Below are positions 53,455-61,920 of a DNA stretch of 64,000 nt, piece by piece; within the stretch, counting starts at the first letter, position 1; each line of letters starts with the position of its first letter. The notes below the pieces were generated by a model, which saw only the letters and a list, made by a program, of their open reading frames with translations, did no database searches and was not told the DNA's origin. The stretch is from Frateuria_A sp049727805. Its GTDB lineage: Bacteria > Pseudomonadota > Gammaproteobacteria > Xanthomonadales > Rhodanobacteraceae. The stretch spans positions 51,866-115,865 of the forward strand of contig NZ_JBCNYA010000013.1 in the NCBI RefSeq assembly GCF_049727805.1. The letters run 5' to 3'. Position numbers and translations under genes: made by a program.

Positions 53455-54483
53455 CTACGGGTGCCGTGCGGCAGCCACCGGGACGCGTCGCTGCGAGGCA
53501 GGCTGGAACGGTACGGCCGGACCCGGCGCGAGGCCTTGACGCCATCGCGCCAACTGCTCGGCAATGCCCTTGCCGACCGCCATCTGCGGTTCGGATGGAA
53601 GCAGCCGGTCCTGCCGCTCCCATCCGGCGATCTCGTCCTTGGCCTGGGCGAACGCGGCGATGAAGTCCGGCGTGCGGTTCAGCGCGTCGACCAGCCAGGC
53701 GCGCCCGAAGTAGGTGGCCGCCGAATCGTTGCCGCAGCCGAAGGAGCTGCGGTCGCTGCGCGCGGCGGTGAGCACCAGGGTGCCGGCGGCCTGCAGCGAC
53801 GGAATGAACCCGCCGGAATAGCAGGCATTGACCACCACCACTTTCCACTTGAACGGATGCGCCGCGAGGATCCCGCCCAGGTCCTGCGCGCCGATCTGGT
53901 CCAGCGGCAGCGGGTCCATGTCCACCAGCAGGGTGTGGTCCTCGCTGCCATGGGTGGTCAGGTAGAGCAGCAGGATGTCCTGCTGCGGATCCATGCGCTG
54001 CGCCAGGCCGTCGAGCGCGCTCTCCAGGTTGCTCCAGGTGGCCAGCGGGCGGGTGGCGAGCGTGTCGGGATGGTTCTCCAGCACCAGCGCATGGGCGGTG
54101 GGGCCGAAGCGACGGGTGAACAGTCGCGCGGCGTACTCGGCCTCGTTGTGGAACACGTCCTCGCTGCCGTCCCCGGCGAAGGCGAGCAGGTACAGGTTCG
54201 GTTTGCCGGAGACGCGCGGCCCCAGCTTGCCGAGTGCGGCATCCAGCAACTGCGGCTGGGTGTAGAGCACCTGTTCGGGCGTGGGCGCCTGCTCGGGCCA
54301 GTCGTCCGAGGGCAAGGCGGGAGCTTCGGCGTCGTCCGGCGGTGGCGCGACGGTGGTGGGGACGACCGGTTGCACCCGCAACGCGTGTGGCGCGGATGCA
54401 TGGGGCGGCGGCCAACCCTGCACCACCAGCATCGTGAGGATGCCAGCGGCAAACGCGAGCAGGGCGATCAGGGTGGCACGCAT
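53455..54483 (-). CDS. Membrane-anchored C13 (legumain-like) cysteine peptidase
   Basis: The 342-residue protein has an N-terminal hydrophobic anchor or signal (ATLIALLAFAAGILTMLVV), a Pro-rich linker (residues 25-75) and a caspase-fold C13 domain. The predicted dyad is His178 in LTTHGSED and Cys221 in VVNACYSGGF. The catalytic part thus probably faces the periplasm. Members cleave after Asn or Asp in eukaryotes; bacterial roles are mostly unknown. It begins 4 bp after the mtnC stop on the same strand, so it is likely co-transcribed with mtnBDC. An ATG seven codons upstream is also possible. Confidence 0.87.
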   Translation of the reverse strand: MRATLIALLAFAAGILTMLVVQGWPPPHASAPHALRVQPVVPTTVAPPPDDAEAPALPSDDWPEQAPTPEQVLYTQPQLLDAALGKLGPRVSGKPNLYLLAFAGDGSEDVFHNEAEYAARLFTRRFGPTAHALVLENHPDTLATRPLATWSNLESALDGLAQRMDPQQDILLLYLTTHGSEDHTLLVDMDPLPLDQIGAQDLGGILAAHPFKWKVVVVNACYSGGFIPSLQAAGTLVLTAARSDRSSFGCGNDSAATYFGRAWLVDALNRTPDFIAAFAQAKDEIAGWERQDRLLPSEPQMAVGKGIAEQLARWRQGLAPGPAVPFQPASQRRVPVAAARHP

Positions 54484-54487
54484 CGTG

Positions 54488-55174
54488 TCAGGGCTCGATG
54501 GCATCGAAATCCGCGTAAGCCGGATGGCGCGGTTCGGCGGGCATGGCTTGCGGCGGACGCAGCAGCCAGCCGGTCTGCAAACCGGCGGCGCGGGCGGCGT
54601 CCAGCTCCTCCACGATGTCGGACAGGAACAGGATGTGCTCCGGACGCTCGCCGAGCGCCTCGGCGATCTTCGTGTACGACGCCGACTCGCGCTTGGGTCC
54701 GGTCTCGGTGTCGAAGTAGCCGGCGAACAGTGGTGTCAGGTCGCCCGCATCGCTGTAGCGGAAGAACAGCCGCTGCGCCGGCACCGAACCGGAGGAGTAG
54801 ACGTACAGGTGCAGGCCGTCGGCGCGCCAGGCGTGCAGGCGGGCGGACACCTCCGGGTAGACGTGCGCGCGGTATTCGCCGGCCTCGTAGCCTTCCTTCC
54901 AGATCATGCCCTGCAGCGCCTTGAGCGCAGTGGATTTGCGGTCCTGGTCGATCCAGCCCAGCAGCAGTTCGATGATCTCCTGGCGGCTGGCCTCGATGAT
55001 CCCGGCTTCCTTCGCCGCCTCGTGCAGCCAGTGCTGCACTTCGGGCCGGTCGGCGTGCGTCTCGACGAAGGCGGGCAGTCGCTTGCGGGCGTAGGGAAAC
55101 AGCACGTCCTTGACGAAGTCGATCGAGCTGGTGGTGCCCTCGATGTCGGTGACGATGGCGCGGATGGTGGTCAT
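54488..55174 (-). CDS. mtnC: Enolase-phosphatase E1 (acireductone synthase)
   Basis: MtnC enolises and dephosphorylates 2,3-diketo-5-methylthiopentyl-1-phosphate to the acireductone. The 228-residue HAD protein starts TTIRAIVTDIEGTTSSIDFV (nucleophile DIEGTTSS). The cap region has LQGMIWKEGYEAGEYRAHVY, followed by YVYSSGSVPAQRLFF and SDIVEELDAARAAG. I choose the ATG at 55174 over a GTG three codons upstream. Confidence 0.97.
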   Translation of the reverse strand: MTTIRAIVTDIEGTTSSIDFVKDVLFPYARKRLPAFVETHADRPEVQHWLHEAAKEAGIIEASRQEIIELLLGWIDQDRKSTALKALQGMIWKEGYEAGEYRAHVYPEVSARLHAWRADGLHLYVYSSGSVPAQRLFFRYSDAGDLTPLFAGYFDTETGPKRESASYTKIAEALGERPEHILFLSDIVEELDAARAAGLQTGWLLRPPQAMPAEPRHPAYADFDAIEP

Positions 55175-55216
55175 GGGCGGCACGCGTGCGGAGGGACGGC
55201 AAGGATAGCCGAGCTT

Positions 55217-55280
55217 CCGTAGGGCGGGCTTCAGCGCACCTTCGCCACATCCGGACGCCGGGCTGAAGCCCGCCCTACGG
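55217..55280. repeat. GTAG/REP-type inverted repeat pair inside the mtn operon
   Basis: CCGTAGGGCGGGCTTCAG (55217-55234) and CTGAAGCCCGCCCTACGG (55263-55280) are exact reverse complements, 18 bp each. The right copy ends at the mtnD stop codon. The structure lies in the mtnD-mtnC gap and could reduce downstream expression. Confidence 0.85.
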
Positions 55281-55835
55281 TCAGCGCGTGGCCGGCTCCA
55301 TCCGCGGGAAGCGCCCGGCGATGTCGGTGCCGGTGAAGTTGGCGACCCAGCCTTCCTTGTTGGTGAACAGGCGGATGGCCACGAAGTAGGGCGACTCGCT
55401 CATGTCGAACCAGTGCGGGGTGCCGTCCGGCACGCCGATCAGGTCGCCCGCCTCGCACAGCACGTCGTAGACGCGTCCGCCGATGTGCAGGGTGAACTGG
55501 CCGCTGCCGGCGACGAAGAAGCGCACTTCGTCCTCGCTGTGCGTGTGTTCGCTCAGGAATTTCTGGCGCAAGGTGGCGCGGTCCGGATGGTCCGGGGCCA
55601 GGCTGATCACGTCGACCGACTGGTAGCCTTCCTCGCGCATCAGGCGGTCGATGTCACCGCGGTAGGCGGCGATTACCTCGTCCTGGCTGGCGCCCGGAGC
55701 GATCGGCGCATTCGCTTCCCATTGCTCGAAACGCACGCCGACCCGGCCGAGTTCGCGGGTGATCTCGCCAGGCGCGGTATGTACGGAAACGGGCGTGGCT
55801 GGCTGGTGTTCGTCGTAGATGCGCAGGCGGCTCAT
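55281..55835 (-). CDS. mtnD: Acireductone dioxygenase
   Basis: MtnD cleaves the acireductone to the methionine precursor KMTB (Fe form) or to an off-pathway product (Ni form). The 184-residue cupin has the metal-binding HTHSEDEVRFFV motif (His-x-His and Glu) and the second His in GTPHWFDM. It overlaps mtnB by ATGA and is followed by a REP pair. Confidence 0.97.
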   Translation of the reverse strand: MSRLRIYDEHQPATPVSVHTAPGEITRELGRVGVRFEQWEANAPIAPGASQDEVIAAYRGDIDRLMREEGYQSVDVISLAPDHPDRATLRQKFLSEHTHSEDEVRFFVAGSGQFTLHIGGRVYDVLCEAGDLIGVPDGTPHWFDMSESPYFVAIRLFTNKEGWVANFTGTDIAGRFPRMEPATR

Positions 55836-56476
55836 GCGGACAGTCTCCTGAGGTCGAGCTCGCAGGCGAGCAGGAATTCCAGTGCCTCGAGGTGGCGCCG
55901 CGCCTCGGCCATGTCGGCGCCCCAGGCGTAGATGCCGTGGCCGTCGATCAGGTAGGCGTGCAGCGGCTTGCCGGCGTCCAGCCAGGCATCGATGCGCTCG
56001 ACCAGTTCGGGCATGTGCTGGGTGTTGGGGAACACCGGGATCTCCAGCACGCTCTCGTGCGTGGTGTAGCCGGTGATGGCCTTCTGCAGCTCCCAACCCT
56101 CCAGCCGCACGGCGCCGTCGCGCGCGAACAGCCGCGAGGCCACGCTCTGCGTGCGCGAATGGGTGTGCAGTACCACCTGGGCATGCGGCAGGCGACGGTA
56201 GGCCTGCGTGTGCAGCGCGGTCTCGGCGCTGGGACGGGCACGGGTGCCGACCGCGTGACCGGCCATGTCCACCAGCATGATGTCCTCGCGCCCGAGCCGG
56301 CCCTTGTCGCGGCCGGAGATGGTGATGGCGGCGAGCTCGCCGTTCACGCGCATGGAAAAGTTGCTGCTCGTGGCCGGCGTCCAGCCCAGCAGGGCAAGTT
56401 CCCGGGCGGCTTCGGCAATGGCGTCGGCGCAAAGCGCGAAACGGGCGGGATCGACGGAGGAGGGAAGTTCCTGCAT
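55832..56476 (-). CDS. mtnB: Methylthioribulose-1-phosphate dehydratase
   Basis: MtnB is a class II aldolase-fold zinc enzyme of the methionine salvage pathway. The 214-residue protein has the TSSNFSMRV and ISGRDKGRLGREDIMLVDM segments, the zinc His pair in LHTHSRTQSV and a third His in LIDGHGIYAWG. It is the first gene of mtnB-mtnD-mtnC. MtnA and the methylthioribose kinase or phosphorylase step are not in the window. Confidence 0.95.
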   Translation of the reverse strand: MQELPSSVDPARFALCADAIAEAARELALLGWTPATSSNFSMRVNGELAAITISGRDKGRLGREDIMLVDMAGHAVGTRARPSAETALHTQAYRRLPHAQVVLHTHSRTQSVASRLFARDGAVRLEGWELQKAITGYTTHESVLEIPVFPNTQHMPELVERIDAWLDAGKPLHAYLIDGHGIYAWGADMAEARRHLEALEFLLACELDLRRLSA

Positions 56477-56481
56477 TGCGA

Positions 56482-56495
56482 TTTGGACGTCCAAA
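56482..56495 (-). promoter_or_regulatory. Perfect 14-bp palindrome before mtnB, candidate operator
   Basis: TTTGGACGTCCAAA begins 5 bp upstream of the mtnB start codon. On the reverse strand a TATAGT-like -10 lies about 12 bp further upstream, so the palindrome would sit near the transcription start. The GACGTC core resembles the MetJ box core AGACGTCT, but the regulator is unknown. Confidence 0.55.
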
Positions 56496-56639
56496 CGGTG
56501 GGCGACTATAGCACGTCGGTCCGTGCGCCCGGCGGCAAATGCGAGTCGTTCTCGCAAGTCAGGTTTCATTGACGCGGCGAGCGTACCATCGGGAAAGGCC
56601 GCCGCGTCCGCGGTGGCGGAAACAACGGAGGTTCCTTCC

Positions 56640-56975
56640 ATGTCGCAAGAAAAAGATCTCGAATCGCGCAGGCGTTTCCTGAAGGTCGCCGCGGGCACCG
56701 CCGCCGCCGCGGCCGTGGTCGGTGGACTGCCGCGCCTCGCGCGCGCGGCCGACCTGCCGCACGTAGCCGAGTCCGATCCGACCGCCAAGGCGCTCGACTA
56801 TGTCGAGGACGCCAGCACGTCGAAGAACCCGAAGCACAAGGCGGGCGATGTCTGCGCGAACTGCCAGTTCTACACGGACGCCAACGCCAAGCCCTACGGT
56901 CCCTGCCAGCTGTTCCCCGGCAAGTCGGTGAACGCCAAGGGCTGGTGTGTTTCGCACACGACCCGGAAGGCCTGA
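56640..56975 (+). CDS. High-potential iron-sulfur protein (HiPIP), Tat-exported
   Basis: The 111-residue protein has a twin-arginine signal (ESRRRFLKVAAGTAAAAAVV, cleavage after about ARA at 36) and four Cys at 72, 75, 89 and 103 that ligate a 4Fe-4S cluster. HiPIPs carry single electrons in the periplasm, usually from bc1 complex to a terminal acceptor. The spacing CxxC-x13-C-x13-C and the late GWCVS fit the family. GGAGG lies 8 bp before the ATG. It appears monocistronic. Confidence 0.95.
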   Translation: MSQEKDLESRRRFLKVAAGTAAAAAVVGGLPRLARAADLPHVAESDPTAKALDYVEDASTSKNPKHKAGDVCANCQFYTDANAKPYGPCQLFPGKSVNAKGWCVSHTTRKA

Positions 56976-57413
56976 GCAGGCGCGCATGTGGCCGACGCGC
57001 GAGGCGCGTCCGGTCATGTGTGCGTGAAGGGAAAGTGGCCGAACGGCCGGTCTGAAAAGTGCTGCCCAGACGCGTCAGGCTGAGGAGCTGACCCGCCTGA
57101 CGCGCCGGGCGGCGATCCGGGGCCCACTGCCAAGTGATCAACCCTCGGAGTTCGAATGATACTCCCGCGGTGGGCAGTTCGGGCGACGGACGCCGGGTTT
57201 TTTCTCGGAAAAGTTCCGTTAAACCTTTTAATTTCAGTAGGTTGCGGCACAAAATTCTTTGCTGGGCTGAAGCTGCCGGTTTGCAAGGATTTTGTTAAAT
57301 GTCGCGTCCGCCTGCGAACGTCGGTCAACGTTCGGGTTCCAGACGAGGCCTCCCTGGGGAGGCCCGGGCCGCCGAGGCGGCGAGCGGGCCGAAGCCCACC
57401 TCTCATGTCGACC
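56976..57413. other. 438-bp gap between convergent HiPIP and permease genes
   Basis: No gene is supported. It contains a perfect 10-bp stem (CGCGTCAGGC/GCCTGACGCG at 57071-57104, 14-nt loop), perhaps the end of the HiPIP transcript. It also has an AT-rich patch (57190-57300) uncommon for this genome. In that patch an imperfect inverted repeat CAAAATTCTTTGC / GCAAGGATTTTG (57250-57294) could fold. Confidence 0.5.
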
Positions 57414-58871
57414 TTATGTGGACGCCTTGCGCAGCTGGCTGTGGCGGCGCCCGTAGCCGAAGTAGATCGCCAGGCCGATCACGGTCCAGATACCCAGCAT
57501 CAGCCACTGGTACCAGTTCTCCCAGTACAGCAGCGTCAGGCAGCTCAGTACGCCCAGCGTGCAGACCACCGGAGCCCATGGCACGCGGAAGGTGCGCGGC
57601 AGTTCCGGCTGGGTGTGGCGCAGGATCAGCACGCCGGCGCACACCGCGACGAACGCGATCAGCGTGCCCATCGAGACCAGGTCACCGAGGACGTCCAGCG
57701 GGAACACGGCCGCCAGCGCGGCGATGCCCAGCCCGGTGATCACCGTGTTGATGTGCGGCGTGCGGTAGCGCGGGTGGATCTTGGCGAACACCGGCGGCAG
57801 CAAGCCGTCGCGGCCCATGATCATGAAGATGCGCGGCTGCGCGATTATCATCACCAGCACCACCGACGACAGGCCGATCAGCGCGCCGATCTCGACCAGC
57901 CAGCGCAGCCATTCCAGCTCCGCATGCGCCTTGACCGCCGTGACCACCGGCTCGGACGTGCCGAGCAGGTTGAAGGGCAGCAGGCCCGTGATGACCGCCG
58001 CCATGCCCACGTAGAGCACGGTGCAGATCGCCAGCGAGGCGAGCGTGGCGATCGGCAGGTCGCGCTGCGGGTTCTTCGCTTCCTGCGCCGCGGTCGAGGT
58101 TGCCTCGAAACCGATGTAGGCGAAGAACACCAGGGTCGACGCACGCATGATGCCTGACCAACCGTATCTCTCGGGCCCTTCGTTGGCCGGGATAAACGGG
58201 TGCCACAGATCCGGATTGACGTAGCGCCAGCCGGCAACGATCACCACCACGATCAGGCCGACCTTGAGCAGCACCATGGCGACGTTGGTGCCGCTGGACT
58301 CGCGGATGCCCACGTAGCAAAGCCAGGTCAGCGCCAGCACGATGGCCACCGCGGGCAGGTTGAACAGGGCGCCGGTACTTACCAGGTGACCGCCCTGATA
58401 GGCCAGCGGGGCGTTGGTGAGGGCCGCGGGCAGGTGGATGCCGATGTGGTCCATCAGGCTGACGAAGTAACCGGTCCAGCTCACGGCGACGGCCGAAGCG
58501 GATACGCCGTACTCCAGCACCATGTTCCAGCCGATGAACCAGGCCACCAGCTCGCCCAGCGTGGCATAGGCGTAGGAGTAGGAACTGCCGGACATCGGGA
58601 TCAGCGTGGCGAACTCGGCGTAGCACAGCGCGGTGAAGCTGCAGCAGATGGCCGCGATCACGAAGGCCAGGATCACGGCAGGACCGGCGTGCTCGGCCGC
58701 CGCCTGGCCAGTGATCACGAAGATGCCGCCCCCGATCACCGCACCGATGCCCAGCGCGGTCAGCCCCCATGGCCCGAGCGTGCGGCGCAGCCCGGGGCCG
58801 TGCGCGTCGTCGGCATCGGAGAAATCGGTCTTGCGGGCGAGCAACTGCTTCAGCATGGGCATTCCGGACAT
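57414..58871 (-). CDS. APC-family amino acid permease
   Basis: This inner-membrane transporter of 485 residues has about 12 helices. The first carries the unwound substrate-binding motif GIGAVIGGGIFVITG, and helix 6 has FFAYIGFEATSTAAQEAKNP, the APC consensus. The sequence resembles YfnA/CAT-type cationic amino acid permeases. The start at 58871 or an ATG three codons inward is possible. A paralogue lies directly upstream on the same strand, so the two may form a pair with different substrates. Confidence 0.9.
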   Translation of the reverse strand: MSGMPMLKQLLARKTDFSDADDAHGPGLRRTLGPWGLTALGIGAVIGGGIFVITGQAAAEHAGPAVILAFVIAAICCSFTALCYAEFATLIPMSGSSYSYAYATLGELVAWFIGWNMVLEYGVSASAVAVSWTGYFVSLMDHIGIHLPAALTNAPLAYQGGHLVSTGALFNLPAVAIVLALTWLCYVGIRESSGTNVAMVLLKVGLIVVVIVAGWRYVNPDLWHPFIPANEGPERYGWSGIMRASTLVFFAYIGFEATSTAAQEAKNPQRDLPIATLASLAICTVLYVGMAAVITGLLPFNLLGTSEPVVTAVKAHAELEWLRWLVEIGALIGLSSVVLVMIIAQPRIFMIMGRDGLLPPVFAKIHPRYRTPHINTVITGLGIAALAAVFPLDVLGDLVSMGTLIAFVAVCAGVLILRHTQPELPRTFRVPWAPVVCTLGVLSCLTLLYWENWYQWLMLGIWTVIGLAIYFGYGRRHSQLRKAST

Positions 58872-58930
58872 GAAACCGGCACGGTTCTCACCGTGCCGGC
58901 GGGTTGTCATTGGGGTACGCGGTGCAAGCG

Positions 58931-60415
58931 TCAGGCCGGTTCGGTGCCGTTGGCCAGATGGCTCTTGCGGTAGCCATAGAGGTAGTACACCACCAGGCCG
59001 ACGGCCGCCCAGCCGAAGAACACGTACATGGTCACCTTCGACAGGTTCAGGAACAGCAGCACGCAGCCGATGATGGCGAGCGGGCAGACCACCCACGCGG
59101 CCGGCGTGCGGAACGAGCGCGGCCGCTGCGGCTGCTTGACGCGCAGGATCAGCACGCCGAGCGCCACCATCATGAAGGCGAACAGCGTGCCGGAGTTGGT
59201 GACGTCAGCCAGTGCACCCACCGGGAACAGCGCGCCGAACAGCGAAACGAAGCCGCCGGTGATCAGCGTGATCACGTGCGGGGTGTGGTAGCGCGGATGG
59301 ATCTTGGCCAGCTTGGCGGGCAGCAGGCCGTCGCGCGCCATGGTGAAGAAGATGCGGGTCTGGCCGTAGGTCATCGTCAGGATCACCGACGGCAGCGCGA
59401 GGCTGGCCGCGGCGCCGATGAAGTTGCCCCACCACGGGTGGTCGAGCAGGCGCACCGCGTGGGCCAGCGCCTCCTTGCTGCAAACCAGCGCCTGGGAACC
59501 CTGGCAGGCCGCCGCCATCGCCGGCGTGCCGGGCTGGATCGCGGAGCCGTCCGGGGCGACCACCGGCTGCGCGCCGACGGCGCCGATCGCGCCGTAGCTG
59601 ACCAGCAGGTAGTAGATGGTGCATACGCCGAGCGCGCCGAGCAGGCCGATCGGGATGTTGCGGTTGGGATTCTTGGTTTCCTCAGCCGCCGTGGAAATCG
59701 CATCGAAGCCCACGTAGGCGAAGAAGATCGAAGCCGCGGCGCCGAGCACGCCGATGCCGCCCATCGGGCTGCCCCAGCCGTTGGGCGTGAAGGGCACGAA
59801 GTTGGCGTCTTCCACGCGCGGCAGGGCGATCACGATGAACACGGTCAGCGCGATCACCTTGACCAGCACCAGCGCGGCATTGACCTTCGCCGACTTGCTG
59901 GTGCCGATCACCAGCAGGCCGGTGATCACCAGGCCGATCAGGCAGGCGAACAGGTTGAATCCGCCGCCGTCCAGCGGACCGACCCGCAGGAACATCGGCA
60001 AGCCGAATCCGCGGCTGGCCAGCAGGCCGTTGAAGTAGCCGGCCCAGCCCACGCATACGGTACTGGCGGCGATGGTGTACTCGAGCACCAGCGCCCAGCC
60101 CACGACCCAGGCGAGGCCTTCGCCCATCACGCCGTAGGTGTAGGTGTACGCCGAGCCCGCGACCGGCACCATCGAGGCGAGCTCCGCGTAGGCCAGGGCG
60201 GCCAGGCCGCACACGATGGCGGCGATGACGAAGGACACCATCATGCCTGGGCCGGCCTTCTGTCCGGCCTCGGCGGTCAGCACGAAGATGCCGGTGCCGA
60301 TGATGGCGCCGATGCCGAGCATGGTGAGCTGGAAGGGGCCGAGCTGGCGAACCAGGCTTTTCTTTTCGGCGGTGGCGAGAATCTGGTCGAGCGGCTTGAC
60401 GCGCTTGAAAAGCAT
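58931..60415 (-). CDS. APC-family amino acid permease
   Basis: This second permease has 494 residues and about 12-13 helices. It shows GIGAIIGTGIFVLTAEAGQK in helix 1 and FFAYVGFDAISTAAEETKNP in helix 6. An extra periplasmic loop with two Cys (AACQGSQALVCSKEA) lies between helices 7 and 8 and is absent from its neighbour. It is separated from the other permease gene by 59 bp. Amino acid specificity cannot be deduced. Confidence 0.9.
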   Translation of the reverse strand: MLFKRVKPLDQILATAEKKSLVRQLGPFQLTMLGIGAIIGTGIFVLTAEAGQKAGPGMMVSFVIAAIVCGLAALAYAELASMVPVAGSAYTYTYGVMGEGLAWVVGWALVLEYTIAASTVCVGWAGYFNGLLASRGFGLPMFLRVGPLDGGGFNLFACLIGLVITGLLVIGTSKSAKVNAALVLVKVIALTVFIVIALPRVEDANFVPFTPNGWGSPMGGIGVLGAAASIFFAYVGFDAISTAAEETKNPNRNIPIGLLGALGVCTIYYLLVSYGAIGAVGAQPVVAPDGSAIQPGTPAMAAACQGSQALVCSKEALAHAVRLLDHPWWGNFIGAAASLALPSVILTMTYGQTRIFFTMARDGLLPAKLAKIHPRYHTPHVITLITGGFVSLFGALFPVGALADVTNSGTLFAFMMVALGVLILRVKQPQRPRSFRTPAAWVVCPLAIIGCVLLFLNLSKVTMYVFFGWAAVGLVVYYLYGYRKSHLANGTEPA

Positions 60416-60582
60416 GTATGGGTTCCCCGTAGGACAGACGGACGCATCCCCTCGACCCCGACGTAAGCAATGCGTCGAGCCGACGTGACGGGCAACCTTA
60501 GCCGAGCGTGACTGGGGGTACAAGCGCCACGAGACACGCGCGCCCGTCGCTAGAATGCGTGTTTGCCGCTTCCCTCCAGACG

Positions 60583-61134
60583 ATGACGGAAATTGCCACT
60601 CCCGGCCTCGCCGATGCCTTTCGCCGGCATGCGCAGGCGTATCCAACCGATCCGGCGACGGGTGTTTTCCTGCAGTTCCTCGACAGCGCGCCGCAGGTGT
60701 TCGAGCGCAGCCACGCGCCCGGGCATTTCACCGGCTCGGCGTGGCTGGTCAGCGCCGACGGCGAACGCGTGCTGCTGACCCATCACCGCAAGCTCGGCCG
60801 CTGGTTGCAGCTGGGCGGTCACGCCGATGGCGATCGCGACCTGGCGCGCGTGGCCTTGCGCGAGGCGGAGGAGGAATCGGGCCTGCGGGAGCTGGTGGTG
60901 GAACCGGACATCTTCGACATCGACCGGCACCTCATTCCCGCGCGTGGCGACGAGCCGGCGCATTGGCACTACGACGTGCGCTACGTGGTGCGGGCCACCG
61001 GCAGCGAGGCTTTCGAGGTCAGCGAGGAGTCCCTCGAACTGGCCTGGCGGCCGGTCCGCGCGATCGCGCAGGACGTGCAGGCGGACGAGTCGCTGCGGCG
61101 CATGGCGCAACGCTGGCTCGCCCGCCAGGCGTAG
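60583..61134 (+). CDS. Nudix hydrolase
   Basis: The 183-residue protein has a Nudix box running from GGHADGDRDLARVALREA into EEESGL, matching G-x5-E-x7-R-E-x2-E-E-x-G with Asp in place of the first Glu (GHADGDRD). It starts at the ATG reading MTEIATPGLADAFRRHAQ. Nudix enzymes cleave nucleoside diphosphate derivatives; the substrate is unknown. It is divergent from the permease genes and is followed by a REP pair. Confidence 0.88.
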   Translation: MTEIATPGLADAFRRHAQAYPTDPATGVFLQFLDSAPQVFERSHAPGHFTGSAWLVSADGERVLLTHHRKLGRWLQLGGHADGDRDLARVALREAEEESGLRELVVEPDIFDIDRHLIPARGDEPAHWHYDVRYVVRATGSEAFEVSEESLELAWRPVRAIAQDVQADESLRRMAQRWLARQA

Positions 61135-61143
61135 CCCGTAGTC

Positions 61144-61210
61144 CGTAGGGTGGGCTTCAGCCCACCGGCTCCGATGGCGATCAAGGCGGTGGGCTGAAGC
61201 CCACCCTACG
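61144..61210. repeat. GTAG/REP-type inverted repeat pair
   Basis: CGTAGGGTGGGCTTCAGCCC (continuing ACC) at 61144-61166 is exactly mirrored by GGTGGGCTGAAGCCCACCCT (continuing ACG) at 61188-61210. Each arm is itself a palindrome headed by GTAG. This is the cleanest copy in the window, between the convergent Nudix and dioxygenase genes. Confidence 0.9.
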
Positions 61211-61230
61211 CCCCTGCGCGCGTTCTCGAG

Positions 61231-61758
61231 TCACGCCGATTCGTAGCGCGCGGGAGCGGGATTCAGGTGCCCGCAGGCGTCGCAGGTGCGCGCCTCGCGC
61301 GAGCGGTAGAAGCGATCGAACACCGGTGGGAAATCCTGCTCGATGCTCTGCAGGGTGAAGTACTCCTCGTACAGCTTGTGGTTGCAGCGCTCGCAGAACC
61401 ACAGCAGGCCATCCTGCTCGCCGGCCAGGCGGCGGCGCTCGATCACCAGGCCGACCGAGTCGGGCATGCGTTGGGGCGAGTGCGGTACGCGCGGTGGCAG
61501 GTAGAACACCTCGCCGGCGCGGATCGGGATGTCGCGCGCCTCGCCCTCGTCCTGAACCTTGAGCACCATCTCGCCTTCGAGCTGGTAGAAGAACTCGGGG
61601 CCTTCGTCGTAGTGGTAGTCGGTGCGCGCATTGGGACCGCCGACGATCATCACGATGAAGTCGCCGTCGACGATGCACTTGTTGCCGACCGGCGGCTTGA
61701 GCAGGTGGCGGTGTTCGTCGATCCAGCGTTGCAGGTCGATGGGGGGGACAAGGGCCAT
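61231..61758 (-). CDS. nbaC: 3-hydroxyanthranilate 3,4-dioxygenase
   Basis: The 175-residue cupin opens the ring of 3-hydroxyanthranilate, giving the quinolinate precursor used for NAD synthesis or tryptophan breakdown. Predicted iron ligands are H49, E55 and H93, with substrate-binding R45 and R97. This is the same pattern, shifted by two, as in the Cupriavidus enzyme. The C-terminal rubredoxin-like iron site C122/C125 and C159/C162 is intact (CERC, CDAC). Other kynurenine pathway genes are not in the window. Confidence 0.95.
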   Translation of the reverse strand: MALVPPIDLQRWIDEHRHLLKPPVGNKCIVDGDFIVMIVGGPNARTDYHYDEGPEFFYQLEGEMVLKVQDEGEARDIPIRAGEVFYLPPRVPHSPQRMPDSVGLVIERRRLAGEQDGLLWFCERCNHKLYEEYFTLQSIEQDFPPVFDRFYRSREARTCDACGHLNPAPARYESA

Positions 61759-61814
61759 GGCTGGCTGCTCGTGACGTGAGAGTGCCTAACTTACACGACA
61801 CAATATGACGCGGC

Positions 61815-61892
61815 GTCATCCCCGCCTAAGCGGGAATCCATTGTGCTTGTGTGGGATCAAGGCAAGACGGATTCCGCTTTCGCGGGAATGAC
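61815..61892. repeat. Inverted repeat pair (GTCATYCCCGC family)
   Basis: GTCATCCCCGCCTAAGCGGG (continuing AATCC) and the inverted GGATTCCGCTTTCGCGGGAA (continuing TGAC) are 31 bp apart in the 3HAO-parE gap. Each unit is a small CCCGC/GCGGG hairpin. This type of short dispersed repeat is common in proteobacteria. Confidence 0.7.
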
Positions 61893-61920
61893 GACCATGG
61901 AGAGGATGGTGCGCCGAGGA

